Positions 7,061 to 16,133 of a stretch of DNA of 64,000 nucleotides are shown here, piece by piece; position 1 is the stretch's first letter, and each line of letters starts with the position of its first letter. This DNA comes from Actinophytocola sp036402745 (GTDB lineage: Bacteria; Actinomycetota; Actinomycetes; Mycobacteriales; Pseudonocardiaceae), in NCBI RefSeq assembly GCF_036402745.1, contig NZ_DASWSJ010000113.1, positions 1-64,000 of the forward strand, given 5' to 3'. A model generated the notes under the pieces. The model worked only from the letters and a program-made list of their open reading frames with translations, did no database searches and was not told the origin of the DNA. A program made the translations under genes and the position numbers.

Positions 7061-9703
7061 TCAGAGCTCACGCAGGACCCGCAGCGGTGGCCGGCGGGCG
7101 AGCCGGATGGTCGCGGCGGTGACGGCCGCGAGCGCGGCCAGTAGCGTGAGCGTGACCGCGGCCAGGTACGGCCACGGCGTCGTGGGCGCCGTTGGTGGCG
7201 GATCGAACACCCCGGTGAGGACCTTCACCAGGACCTGGGACAGCAGCCAGCCCGTGAGCGCGCCACTGATGAGACCGCCCGCGGTGAGGACGGCGGTCTC
7301 GCCGGTGACGAACGCCCGGAGCTGGCGTGGGGTCGCGCCGAGCGCGGCGGCGATCGCGAACGAGCGGCGCCGTTCGGCGAGGCCGAGCGCGAGGACCAGG
7401 GCGCCCGCGGCGGCGGCGAGCACCAGCCCGAAGCCGAGCTCGACCTGGCTGAGCCCGGCGAGGTCGACCGCGGTGAGGCTCGAGCCGATCGTGGTGCGGG
7501 TGTGCGCCAGGTCGGTCACCGTCGCCGAGGGACCGAGCAGGTTGCGGATGCCCTCGGCCACCGCCGTGCTGTTGGCGCCGTTGGTGTCGACGAGGAACGC
7601 GCCGACGGTGGAGCTGCCGGTCATCTTGGCGACATAGGTGGAGTTGGCCACCAGGAAGCTGTCGCTCGGCGCGGTGGGGAACTCGCTGACGACCCCCGCG
7701 TAGTGGAACGGCACCGTCACGAGCTGCTTGGTGCGCCCGTTCTGCAGCCGCAGGTTGAGCTGGTCTCCCGGGTGGAGCTGGAAGTCCTTCACGGTCTCCG
7801 CGCTGACCAGGACGCTGTCCGGCTGGGCGGCCAGCCGGTCCATGAGCTGGCGCGCGGTGCCACCCTGGAAGAAGCTGTCCTGCAACGCGGTGACGCCGGT
7901 GATCGAGCTCGGCCGCACGCCGTAGAGGTCCTGCAGGTCGGTGCCGACGTAGGCATAGCGGTGCTGGACCGGCTCCACCGCGTGGACCCCGGGCACCTTG
8001 GCGAGCCGGTTCGCGTCCGACGGTGGCGTCTCGGCGCCGGGGGACGGGGTGACCGTGACGTCCGCGCCGTTGGTGAGCTGGGCGTCCACCTCGGCCTGCG
8101 TGCGGTAGGTCGCGTTGAAGGTGGCGGTCGACGCGGCGAAGGCGAGCGCGAGGCCGAGCAGCACGATCGCCCTGGCGAGCAGGGATCGCTGCCGGGACAG
8201 GGAGTTCGCCACCGTGCCGGACAGCCCGCCGGCCAGCGGTCGCAGCACGTGCCGCAGCAGGCCTCGGCCGCGGCCGAGCGCGAGGTCGGTCAGCCGCCAG
8301 GCCAGCAGGGCCGCGCCGGTCCACAGCAGTGCCGGGCCGGCGAAGGCCCAGTAGGACACCGAGATCGTGGGCGCGCCCTCGGGGGCGAGCACGAGCTGGT
8401 AGCCGCCCCGGCTGGTGGACCAGAACACGATGCCACCGGCCGCGAGCAGGATCAGGTCCAGCCCGTACCGGCTCCACAGTGGACCGCGGGTGGTCCGCTG
8501 CAGGATGCGCCCCGAGGCCACTGTGGACACTCGAAGGTCGCGCCAGGCCGGTATCAGGACGGTCGCGGCCGCGATCGCCAGCCCGACCACCGCCGCTGCC
8601 ACGCTCCAGCTGAGCGATGCCGCGGTGCCGAACGCGAGGTGGTCGATCAGCACGGCAGCGCCGAGGCCGACGGCCGCACCGGCCACGCCGGTGAGGACGG
8701 CCTCGACCGCGGCGAGGCTCAGCAGGTTCCCCGCCGTGGCGCCGCGGGCCCGGAGCAGCGCGTGCTCGCGCCGCCGGCGGACGGCCCCGGTGCTGACCAC
8801 GGTCGCGGTCAGCAGGCCGGCCAGCACGGCGGCCGGCGTTGCGAGGAACAGGAACAGGATCTGCGCGTAGGCGGCGTCGGCGCGGGCGGCGTCCAGCGCG
8901 GCCGCGAGGTTGTTGCCGACCACGCCGGCACCGGAGGTGGCGGCCTCGAAGTGGTTGGCCGCGGCGGTGACGGAGGTGTAGGCGTCCGCGGGTGCGCTCG
9001 GCAGCTGGTGGCCGAGTGCCACGTGGACCTGGGAGTGCACGAGGTCGGGCCGGGCGGCGGCGAGCGGGTCGAACGTGGTGTGCCACAACGGCTGGTCGAG
9101 CAGCACGATGTTGTCCGGCGGCGCCTTCGGCTGTGCCGACGGTGGCGCGCCGACGTTCTGGAACATCGTGTCCGCGTGCGGCAGGTCGACGATCCCGGTC
9201 ACCACGACGGACACGGGCGCGAGCCCGGTCCGTCCGATGAGGACGGTGTCGCCGGGCGCGACGTGCAGGTTGGCCGCGGTCTGCTGGGCCACCAGCACGC
9301 CGTGGTCGGTGCCGGCCAGGACGCGCACCGAGCCCGGGAACGCCGACGGGTAACCCGCCGGGATCCCGAGGACCTTGCCCGGTCCGGTCGTCTGGGTGGT
9401 GGCACCGGCCGTCGCGGTGGTGGTCGCGACGAGGCCGCTGGTGCTGGCGTAGCCGACGGGTTCGGTACGCCGCACGCCCGGCGTGTTCTGCAGGGCCTTC
9501 TGGAGGTCGGCGGTGTTGGCACCGGCCACCTGCCAGTCGATCGTGACACCGCGGACCGCGCGGGCGGTCATCGAGGCCTGCGCCCCGGACAGGAAGCTGC
9601 CGAGCGCGGCGAGCAGGGCGACCGCGAGGGCGACCCCGCCGGCGATCGCGACCAGCCGGGCGCCGCGGCGGCGGATGAGGCCGGCGGCCCAGGTCCCGAT
9701 CAT
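7061..9703 (-). CDS. FtsX/MacB-type ABC transporter permease, large
   Basis: 880 residues. An N-terminal helix (about 14-36) is followed by a large extracytoplasmic region, a helix block near 280-480 with a FtsX permease domain, a further extracytoplasmic region and a final FtsX domain at about 750-870. This is the two-unit architecture of actinobacterial ABC exporters or mechanotransmission systems acting on lipoproteins or the cell envelope. The ATG at 9703 overlaps the stop of the ATPase gene as ATGA. A longer frame reaches 10333, but its first 210 residues are an out-of-frame shadow of the ATPase and are not used. Substrate unknown. Confidence 0.88.
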   Translation of the reverse strand: MIGTWAAGLIRRRGARLVAIAGGVALAVALLAALGSFLSGAQASMTARAVRGVTIDWQVAGANTADLQKALQNTPGVRRTEPVGYASTSGLVATTTATAGATTQTTGPGKVLGIPAGYPSAFPGSVRVLAGTDHGVLVAQQTAANLHVAPGDTVLIGRTGLAPVSVVVTGIVDLPHADTMFQNVGAPPSAQPKAPPDNIVLLDQPLWHTTFDPLAAARPDLVHSQVHVALGHQLPSAPADAYTSVTAAANHFEAATSGAGVVGNNLAAALDAARADAAYAQILFLFLATPAAVLAGLLTATVVSTGAVRRRREHALLRARGATAGNLLSLAAVEAVLTGVAGAAVGLGAAVLIDHLAFGTAASLSWSVAAAVVGLAIAAATVLIPAWRDLRVSTVASGRILQRTTRGPLWSRYGLDLILLAAGGIVFWSTSRGGYQLVLAPEGAPTISVSYWAFAGPALLWTGAALLAWRLTDLALGRGRGLLRHVLRPLAGGLSGTVANSLSRQRSLLARAIVLLGLALAFAASTATFNATYRTQAEVDAQLTNGADVTVTPSPGAETPPSDANRLAKVPGVHAVEPVQHRYAYVGTDLQDLYGVRPSSITGVTALQDSFFQGGTARQLMDRLAAQPDSVLVSAETVKDFQLHPGDQLNLRLQNGRTKQLVTVPFHYAGVVSEFPTAPSDSFLVANSTYVAKMTGSSTVGAFLVDTNGANSTAVAEGIRNLLGPSATVTDLAHTRTTIGSSLTAVDLAGLSQVELGFGLVLAAAAGALVLALGLAERRRSFAIAAALGATPRQLRAFVTGETAVLTAGGLISGALTGWLLSQVLVKVLTGVFDPPPTAPTTPWPYLAAVTLTLLAALAAVTAATIRLARRPPLRVLREL

Positions 9704-10413
9704 CGGTCCCGTCCCCGGTCGAGGCGGCCGTCGCGCATCTGCCACTGTTCGGCGAGCCGGCCGGCGACGGTCGGGTCGTGCGTGGCGATCACGAGCGCGG
9801 CGCCGACCTCGTCCGCGGTGGACAGCAGCACCGACAGGACCCGGTCGGCGGTGTGCCGGTCGAGCTGGCCGGTCGGCTCGTCGGCCAGGATCAGCAGCGG
9901 CCGGGCGGCGAGCACCCGGGCGATGGCCACCCGTTGGGCCTGCCCGCCGGAGAGCTCGTCGGGCAGTGAGCCGGCGAGCTCGTCGATGCCCAGCCGGCTC
10001 ATGGCCTGCAGGGCACGTTCGGTCGCGTCGTCGGGCCGGTGGCCGGCCAGGAGCAGGGGCAAGGCGACGTTCTCCGTGACGTCCAGGGCCGGCAGCAGGC
10101 TCGGGCCCTGGAACACGAGCCCGATCTCGGTGCGGCGGGGGAGTGCGGGCCAGTCGATGGTGCCCGTGGTGGGGTGCTCGAGGCCGGCGAACAGGTGCAG
10201 CAGGGTGGACTTGCCGGAGCCGGACGGGCCCGTGAGCGCCACCCGGGCGCCGGGCTTGATCCGGCAGGTGGCGCCGTGCACGGCGACCACCGCGGCGGCA
10301 CCGGAGCCGTAGGTGCGCGCGAGGTCGACGCACTCGACCAGCACCGCCGGGTCGAGGGTGGCGTCGGCGGTCGCGCTCAGCTCGGCGGGCCGGACGGTTC
10401 TGCGGGCGATCAT
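9700..10413 (-). CDS. ABC transporter ATPase (LolD/MacB class) 1
   Basis: 237-residue ATPase for the adjacent FtsX-type permease. Walker A GPSGSGKST lies near residue 61, signature LSGGQAQRVAIARVL near 150, Walker B LLILADEPTGQLD follows and the H-loop is in VIATHDPTVA. It overlaps its neighbours by 4 bases on both sides, so translation of the set is coupled. The first 25 residues are an extension before the ATPase core. It is a close functional equivalent of the ATPase encoded immediately upstream; two ATPases beside one permease suggests a heterodimeric motor. Confidence 0.92.
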   Translation of the reverse strand: MIARRTVRPAELSATADATLDPAVLVECVDLARTYGSGAAAVVAVHGATCRIKPGARVALTGPSGSGKSTLLHLFAGLEHPTTGTIDWPALPRRTEIGLVFQGPSLLPALDVTENVALPLLLAGHRPDDATERALQAMSRLGIDELAGSLPDELSGGQAQRVAIARVLAARPLLILADEPTGQLDRHTADRVLSVLLSTADEVGAALVIATHDPTVAGRLAEQWQMRDGRLDRGRDR

Positions 10414-11081
10414 GACCGGACCTTTCCGTCGTCGAGGCGGATGATGTTGTGGGCGATGGCGGCCACCGCGGGGCTGTGGCTCGCGATGAGCACGGCGGTG
10501 CCGTCCTTGGTGGCGGCGGTGAGCAGCTCGAGCACCCGTGCCTCGGTGTTGCTGTCGAGCTCGCCGGTCGGCTCGTCGGCCAGCAGCACCGCGGGCTTGT
10601 TGGCCAGGGCGACGGCGAGGCCGGCGCGGGCGACCTCGCCGCCGGACAGCTCGCTGGGCCGGGCGTGGCCGCGGTGCTCGAGGCCCATCGCGGCGATCAG
10701 CTCGCGCCGGTCCGCGCGCTTGTGGCCGCGGGCGAAACCCTGCACCAGCGCGAGGTTCTGCGCGAGCGTGAGGTGCTCGAGCAGGTTCGCCTGCTGGAAC
10801 AGGATGCCGACGAGGCCGGCGCGCAGCCGGGTCCTGGCCCGCTCGGGGCGGTGGCTGATCCGCTGCCCGGCGATGTGGACGCTGCCGCCGTCGGGGTCGT
10901 CCATGCCCGCGATGCAGGCCAGCAGGGTCGACTTGCCCGACCCGGACGGCCCGGTCACCGCGACCAGCTCGCCCGGGCGCACCGTGAGCGAGACTCCTTG
11001 CAGGGCAAGGGTCTCCTCCTCGCCGGCCCGGTAGAACCGGTACAGCGAGCGGGCCCGCACGGCCGGTTCCGTGCTCGTCAT
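10410..11081 (-). CDS. ABC transporter ATPase (LolD/MacB class) 2
   Basis: 223-residue ATPase with Walker A GPSGSGKST near residue 41 and Walker B AVLLADEPTGELDSN. Its signature loop reads LSGGEVARAGLAVAL instead of the usual LSGGQxQRVAIARAL: the Gln and the Arg of the QR pair are changed, as is common in the weaker site of asymmetric ABC exporters. It overlaps the lipoprotein gene upstream and ATPase 1 downstream by 4 bases each. I infer a heterodimer with ATPase 1 driving the large permease. Confidence 0.9.
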   Translation of the reverse strand: MTSTEPAVRARSLYRFYRAGEEETLALQGVSLTVRPGELVAVTGPSGSGKSTLLACIAGMDDPDGGSVHIAGQRISHRPERARTRLRAGLVGILFQQANLLEHLTLAQNLALVQGFARGHKRADRRELIAAMGLEHRGHARPSELSGGEVARAGLAVALANKPAVLLADEPTGELDSNTEARVLELLTAATKDGTAVLIASHSPAVAAIAHNIIRLDDGKVRS

Positions 11082-11665
11082 CACGGCCACCGCAGCGAGT
11101 TGGTGACGGTGCGCCACGGGTCGACGTTGTCGGCGCCCTTCGGGCCGGTCAGGGTGATGATGATCTCCCGGCCGCCGTGCCAGAACTCGTAGCGCTCGAC
11201 CGACTCGGTGACGGTCTTGCCGGTCACCGGGTCCGCGGGCGACGTCGCCTGGTAGGTGATCAGGACCCCGTTGCCCGCGGTGCGCTTCACCGGGTCCACC
11301 GCGCCGGGCTTGTAGCCGGGCAGCGCCCGCAGCGTCGGCACCTCCTCGGCGGTCGCGGTCTGCACGGTCGGCGCCTGCGGCCGCGGCGCGGCCTCGACGC
11401 GGACGCTGTTGAACTTGTCGCTGAACACGGTCGCCGTGCCGTCGGTGGTGCGTGCCCAGCCTTCGGGCACCTTCACGGTGAACGTGTGGTCGGCCGGGCT
11501 GAACGGCACGTAGACCTGGTTGTCCGGGATGTCCCCGGCCGCGTTTGGCTCCGGCGCGTTCGGGTTGGGCGCGCTCGTCGGGGCCTGCGGGGTGGTGCTC
11601 TGCCCGCACGCGGCGAGCAGCGCCGCGGCGGCCAGGAAGGTGGCGAGCGTGGGAACGAGCTTCAT
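11081..11665 (-). CDS. Secreted lipoprotein of an ABC exporter operon
   Basis: 194 residues with a clear lipoprotein signal: positively charged start, hydrophobic core and lipobox LAAC with the lipidated Cys at residue 20. A Pro/Asn-rich linker (about 24-45) precedes a single compact domain with ADHTFTVKVPEGWART, a pattern seen in actinobacterial LpqN/PsbP-like lipoproteins. Function unknown. The stop overlaps the start of ATPase 2, so it belongs to the exporter operon and may be its periplasmic-side partner or cargo. Confidence 0.82.
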   Translation of the reverse strand: MKLVPTLATFLAAAALLAACGQSTTPQAPTSAPNPNAPEPNAAGDIPDNQVYVPFSPADHTFTVKVPEGWARTTDGTATVFSDKFNSVRVEAAPRPQAPTVQTATAEEVPTLRALPGYKPGAVDPVKRTAGNGVLITYQATSPADPVTGKTVTESVERYEFWHGGREIIITLTGPKGADNVDPWRTVTNSLRWP

Positions 11666-11701
11666 CTGTTCTCCGTGGTTCGGTTCGGTTCAGCGAGACG
11701 T

Positions 11702-12862
11702 TCAGTGCGACATCGACCGGGCGCCGGCGGACGTGTGCGGGCCGGAGCGCAGCGTGACGGTGAAGAAGTCGCGGAGGTCGGTGCTCAGATAGCGGTCGGC
11801 GGGGCCCGGTATGGCCGGCAGCAGCTTGCGCGCGAAGGAGCTGTGGCCCGGGTCGTAGGTGTTGAAGGCGACCATGTCGGAGTGGATGTCGAGCTGCATG
11901 CCGTGCACGATCCCGGCCTGGCTCATCGCCTCGGCGAGCGTCGCGAGGGTGAGCTGGTTGCCGGCGACGTAGATCAGGTGGCCGGCGGAGTCGGTGCCGA
12001 TGCCGGAGCGCCAGGTGTACTGGAACTGGCTGCGCGAGCTGCCCCACCGGGCGTCCCGGTTGACGTCCAGCCCGGACACCACGTGGCCGTGGTCCACGAT
12101 CAGGTCCAGGTTCTGCCGGACCGCGACGACGTCGTTCGTCAGGTGCGCGTCGCGCCCCCACTGGGCGATCGACACCGTGCCGTCGCGGTGGATGACGAGC
12201 GACGCGGCGCCGTTGCGGAGCGGGACCAGGGTCTGCCCGTTGAGGTAGGCCCCGCCGTTGGCGTCGACCATCTTGAACCCCGAGTTGAACACGGCCACCA
12301 GCCGCGAGCGGTCGCTCGCCGGCACCCGGGCGGGGGCGCTCCGGTTGGGCACCGGTTCCCGGGTGCCGGGGACGAGCTGGGTGGTCACGAGGTCCTGGTT
12401 GATCCAGGCCGCGCCGGCCAGCACGCTGGCGTGCTGGGTGTCCGGCCGGAAGAAGGTGGTGTACACGGCGCCCTGGCTGTCGGCGGGCACCCAGGCGCCC
12501 TCGCCGCGCAGGGGGACCCCGTGGGTGGCCAGCTTGGCCGGCCGCGACCCGACCGGCTTGGCCTGGTGGGCGAGCTGGTGGGGCACGGTGTTGGCGGCCG
12601 GCTGGGTGTTCGCCGGGGCGTGCCGGCCGTACCACCAGTTCTCGACGGCGTCGACCAGCGCGCCCGCGCCCATGGAGTCGCGCAGCCAGTCCACCGTGCG
12701 GACCGCTACGGTCGCGTTGCCCGGGTAGGTCAGCGCCTGCGCGTAGGTCACCGCCGGATAGATCAGCGCCAGTAGGAGGGCTACCCCCACGAACCGCCGG
12801 ACCCGTCGTGCTCGTCCTGCCCGCCGCGCCTTGGGGGGCCGCATACCCACTGTGTCGGTCAT
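11702..12862 (-). CDS. Phosphodiester glycosidase (NAGPA-like) domain protein, membrane anchored
   Basis: 386 residues. An Arg-rich cytosolic start is followed by one helix (about 25-45), a linker, and a domain matching the NAGPA/DUF2233 family that cleaves sugar phosphodiesters or binds envelope glycopolymers. Family-typical stretches are VAVFNSGFKM, ASLVIHRDGTVSIAQWGRD, LDLIVDHGHV and the late MQLDIHSD. I chose the ATG at 12862; the frame is open to 12907 but that start has no support, and an ATG 18 bases inside is also possible. It lies 36 bases upstream of the lipoprotein and is first in the exporter operon, so the whole locus may act on cell-wall glycopolymers. Confidence 0.8.
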   Translation of the reverse strand: MTDTVGMRPPKARRAGRARRVRRFVGVALLLALIYPAVTYAQALTYPGNATVAVRTVDWLRDSMGAGALVDAVENWWYGRHAPANTQPAANTVPHQLAHQAKPVGSRPAKLATHGVPLRGEGAWVPADSQGAVYTTFFRPDTQHASVLAGAAWINQDLVTTQLVPGTREPVPNRSAPARVPASDRSRLVAVFNSGFKMVDANGGAYLNGQTLVPLRNGAASLVIHRDGTVSIAQWGRDAHLTNDVVAVRQNLDLIVDHGHVVSGLDVNRDARWGSSRSQFQYTWRSGIGTDSAGHLIYVAGNQLTLATLAEAMSQAGIVHGMQLDIHSDMVAFNTYDPGHSSFARKLLPAIPGPADRYLSTDLRDFFTVTLRSGPHTSAGARSMSH

Positions 12863-13018
12863 AACCGTGACGCTATGGAGGTGCGGGTACTGGCGTGGCC
12901 AGCTCAAGGTTAGCCGATGGCAAACTTCGCCAACTCGCCCGCCGGAAAGGGTGCGCGAACCGGATTCTGGGCGTCAAATAGCACCCTGAGCCGAGTGTTA
13001 CAGGGGTAGAGGTAGCCG

Positions 13019-14770
13019 ATGTCGAATGTCCATGATGGACAAAACGGGCGGGCGATCGCGATCGTCGCCTGGCTCACCCGAGCGGCCGGGGTGCTGGCGG
13101 TGCTCGCCGCCGTACTTCCCGGCCGGCGGCTGCTCCGGTCACCCGTCGCCGAGTGGCTGGGCCTGCCGCCCGAGGTGACCCTGGCGGCTGCCGCGGCGAT
13201 GGCCGTCGCCGGCGCCGGGCTCGTGTCCCTCGCGACCGGGCTGCGCCGCCGCAAGCGCCGCGCGTGGCAGCTGGCGGTGCTGCTGACCGGGGCGGTCACC
13301 GGCCTGCAGCTCGTGCTGCACCACCGGTACCTGCCGTCGCTCGTTCCCGCGGCCTTGCTGCTGGGGTTGCTGGTGGTGCTGCTGGCCAACGGCGACCGGT
13401 TCACCGCGGTGCCCGACCCGGCGATCGGCCGCTGGTACGCCATCCGGGTCTTCGTCCAGTTCGCCGCGATCGGCGTGGCGATCGACTTCGTCCTGCTCAT
13501 GGTCCAGTCGAACCGGCTGGTCGGCACCCCGCCGACCGGCGCGCGGCTGGCGCACTCGGTGCTGGCGCTGGGCGGCGTGACCGGCCCGGTGCGCTTCACC
13601 AGCCTGGCGCTGGACGACCTGACGGCGGTGGTCGGCCTCGTCTTCGGCGTCACGGCGGTCGTGCTCGGCGGCTACTTCCTGCTGCGCTCCGCGGAACCGG
13701 CGCCGTCGATGAGCGCGGAGGACCAGCAGCGGTTACGCGCGCTGCTCGCCACCCAGGGCGGGCACGACTCGCTCGGCTACTTCGCGCTGCGGTCGGACAA
13801 GTCGGTCGTGTTCTCCCCGACCGGCAAGGCGGCGGTGACCTACCGGACGCTCGCCGGAGTGGCGCTGTCCTCCGGGGACCCGCTCGGCGACCCGGAGGCG
13901 TGGCCGGGTGCGATCACCGGCTTCCTGGACACCTGCGCCCGGTTCGGCTGGGTGCCCGCGGTGCTGGGCTGCTCCACGCGTGGCGCCACCGTCTACAACC
14001 GGCACGGGCTGCGCGTGCTCGAGCTGGGCGACGAGGCCGTGGTCGACGTGGACCAGTTCACCCTGCACGGCCGCGCGATGCGGGACGCGCGGAAGATGGT
14101 CACCCGGGCCCGCAAGGCCGGGTACCGCGTCGACGTCCGCACGGTCGCGGAGCTGCACCCCGCCGAGCGGGAGATGTTGGCCGAGCTGATGGAGCGGTGG
14201 CGCGGCAGCGAGCCCGACCGCGGCTACTCGATGGCCCTGGGCCGCGCCGCGGATCCTCGCGACGCCGACTGCGTGCTGGTCACCGCGTCCTGCGAGGGTC
14301 AGGTGCGCGGGCTGCTGCAGTTCGTCCCGTGGGGCCCCGACGGGCTGTCGCTGGACCTGATGCGCCGCGACCGGACCAGCTCCGACAGCGGGCTCAACGA
14401 GCTGATGATCATCGAGCTGCTGGAGAGCTGCGCGGCCCTCGGCGTCCGGCGGGTGTCGCTGAACTTCGCGGTGTTCCGCGCCGCCCTCGCGCGCGGCGAG
14501 CGGATCGGCGCCGGCCCGATCGACCGGATGTGGGCGCGGCTGCTGCGGCTGGGCTCCCGCTGGTGGCAGATCGAGAGCCTGTACCGGTTCAACGCGAAGT
14601 TCGCGCCGACCTGGGTGCCCCGCTACATCGCCTTCCCCGCCGGCCGCGAACTCCCGAGGATCGTGCTGGCCGCGATGGAGGCCGAGGGCTTCGGCGGCCG
14701 CCCGAGGCTGCTGCGCTCGGCGTTGTCGCGCGAGCCGCTCGACGCCGTGCCGGAGCCGGTGGCGTCCTAG
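13019..14770 (+). CDS. Lysylphosphatidylglycerol synthase-type (DUF2156) membrane protein
   Basis: 583 residues. Six to seven helices in the first 220 residues precede a cytosolic DUF2156 / LPG_synthase_C domain (about 235-560), the GNAT-fold aminoacyl transferase of MprF and LysX that adds lysine or alanine from charged tRNA to phosphatidylglycerol. Family stretches include VFSPTGKAAVTYRTLAGVALSSGDP, TRGATVYNRHGL, LGDEAVVDVDQF and LSLDLMRRD. There is no fused lysyl-tRNA synthetase domain as in mycobacterial LysX. The ATG at 13019 is preceded by GGGGTAGAGG. Such lipids lower the negative charge of the membrane and raise resistance to cationic peptides. Confidence 0.88.
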   Translation: MSNVHDGQNGRAIAIVAWLTRAAGVLAVLAAVLPGRRLLRSPVAEWLGLPPEVTLAAAAAMAVAGAGLVSLATGLRRRKRRAWQLAVLLTGAVTGLQLVLHHRYLPSLVPAALLLGLLVVLLANGDRFTAVPDPAIGRWYAIRVFVQFAAIGVAIDFVLLMVQSNRLVGTPPTGARLAHSVLALGGVTGPVRFTSLALDDLTAVVGLVFGVTAVVLGGYFLLRSAEPAPSMSAEDQQRLRALLATQGGHDSLGYFALRSDKSVVFSPTGKAAVTYRTLAGVALSSGDPLGDPEAWPGAITGFLDTCARFGWVPAVLGCSTRGATVYNRHGLRVLELGDEAVVDVDQFTLHGRAMRDARKMVTRARKAGYRVDVRTVAELHPAEREMLAELMERWRGSEPDRGYSMALGRAADPRDADCVLVTASCEGQVRGLLQFVPWGPDGLSLDLMRRDRTSSDSGLNELMIIELLESCAALGVRRVSLNFAVFRAALARGERIGAGPIDRMWARLLRLGSRWWQIESLYRFNAKFAPTWVPRYIAFPAGRELPRIVLAAMEAEGFGGRPRLLRSALSREPLDAVPEPVAS

Positions 14771-14798
14771 CGGCGTCCGCGGAAGCCGGTGTTCCTCG

Positions 14799-14821
14799 AG
14801 GACGCTCCCAAAGGGCGTCCT
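14799..14821. terminator. Bidirectional terminator candidate between convergent genes
   Basis: AGGACGC and GCGTCCT form a 7-bp stem (9 with one G-T pair) around a short A-rich loop, in the 60-base space between the ends of the lysyl-PG synthase and the sensor kinase. No strong T-run follows, as is usual in this GC range. Confidence 0.5.
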
Positions 14822-14830
14822 GGTCGGGTC

Positions 14831-16123
14831 CTAGGCGTGCCGGGTCGGGAGGAGCAGCGTGAACGTGGGGGGCGCTGGTTGCGCCAGCCGCAGCCGGCCT
14901 CCCTCGGCCTCGGCCAGGCGGCGGGCCAGGGCGAGGCCGATGCCGTGGCCGTTCGCCGACGGGGTGGGCTCCGCGCGGGGGCGGAACGGGTCGGCGTCCA
15001 TCTCGATGCCCGGGCCCTCGTCGGAGACGTCCACGGCCACCGCGTTGCCCGCGTCCCGCACGGCGACCGAGACCGCGCCGCGGCCGTGGCGCAGTGCGTT
15101 GTCCAGTAAGACGGTCACGATCTGGCGCAGCACCGGCGCGGCCACGACGAAACCGGCCACATCGGACCGGACGTCGACCCGGAGGGCGCGGCCCTGCTCG
15201 GCGAGCAGCCCATGCCAGTCGTGTTCGAGCTCGGCCAGCAGCGGGCCGAGCGGCCCGATCCCGCCGTCCGGCTGGGAGTTCCGCGCGAGTGCGAGCAGGT
15301 CGTCGATCGTGCGCTCCAGCCGGTCGGTCGTCGCGAGGCCGGCGGTGATCGAGTCGCGCAGGTCGGCCCCCGGAGTGTCCAATGCGGACTCCAGCTGCAG
15401 GCGCAGCCCGGCGAGCGGGGTGCGCAGCTGGTGCGAGGCGTCCGCGGAGAACGCGCGCTCGCGGGCGAGCAGGTCGGTCAGCCGGTGTGCCGTCGTGTCC
15501 AGCGAGTTGCCCACCGAGTCGATCTCGTCGATGCCCGAGCGGGCCGCGCGGACGGTGAAGTCGCCGCTGCCGAGCCGGTGCGCGGCGTCCGTCAGCTCCT
15601 CGAGCGGCGCGGCCAGCCTGCGGGCCTGGCGCCGCGCGATCGCCCAGGTGGTGACGATGGCGACCACGCCGAGCACCGTCATGCCCGTCCAGGTGACCAC
15701 GGTCCGCTGCCACACCTCGGCCCTGGGCGTGGCCGCGCGGACGATCCCGAGCACCCGCGACCCGTCGCCGACCGCCACCGCGAGGACCAGCTCGCTCGGC
15801 GTGTCCGCGGAGATCACCGCGTCCGGGGCGGCCCCGGACACCGCGTCCTCCAGGTCGGGGGGCCCGTTGCCGAGCTGGCGGGTGCCGTCCACCCGGTACA
15901 GCGCGACCGAGGTGGACTCCTGGGTGACGGGCAGGTGGTCGGGCACCTCGCCGCGGACCAGCGTGGCCGCGATCGTGAGCGCGACCGAGTCCGCCAGCCG
16001 CTCCAGCTCGGCCCGCTCGTCGTCGAGGTAGTACCGGGCGACGCCGACCGCCAGCGGCACCCCGAACAACGTGATCGCCAGTACGGCGGCCAGCAGGGAC
16101 ACCGCGACGATGCGCTTGCGCAC
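14831..16123 (-). CDS. Sensor histidine kinase (HAMP, HisKA, HATPase)
   Basis: 430 residues. A helix at about 7-29, an extracytoplasmic sensor of some 115 residues, a second helix at about 143-162, a HAMP linker, then HisKA with the phospho-acceptor in SHQLRTPL (His 231) and an HATPase domain with N-box DNALRHGRG and G-box DEGPGIE and GHGIGLALA. Starts with GTG at 16123, 10 bases after the response regulator stop. Partner is the OmpR-type regulator just upstream. The signal is unknown; the PAP2 and lysyl-PG synthase neighbours suggest membrane or envelope stress, which is inference. Confidence 0.92.
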   Translation of the reverse strand: MRKRIVAVSLLAAVLAITLFGVPLAVGVARYYLDDERAELERLADSVALTIAATLVRGEVPDHLPVTQESTSVALYRVDGTRQLGNGPPDLEDAVSGAAPDAVISADTPSELVLAVAVGDGSRVLGIVRAATPRAEVWQRTVVTWTGMTVLGVVAIVTTWAIARRQARRLAAPLEELTDAAHRLGSGDFTVRAARSGIDEIDSVGNSLDTTAHRLTDLLARERAFSADASHQLRTPLAGLRLQLESALDTPGADLRDSITAGLATTDRLERTIDDLLALARNSQPDGGIGPLGPLLAELEHDWHGLLAEQGRALRVDVRSDVAGFVVAAPVLRQIVTVLLDNALRHGRGAVSVAVRDAGNAVAVDVSDEGPGIEMDADPFRPRAEPTPSANGHGIGLALARRLAEAEGGRLRLAQPAPPTFTLLLPTRHA

Positions 16124-16133
16124 CCGTCCGCCC

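Noticed and set aside
7061..10333. 1090-codon frame as a fused ATPase-permease
   Set aside because: Its first 210 residues are an out-of-frame reading of the ATPase gene; the permease starts at 9703.
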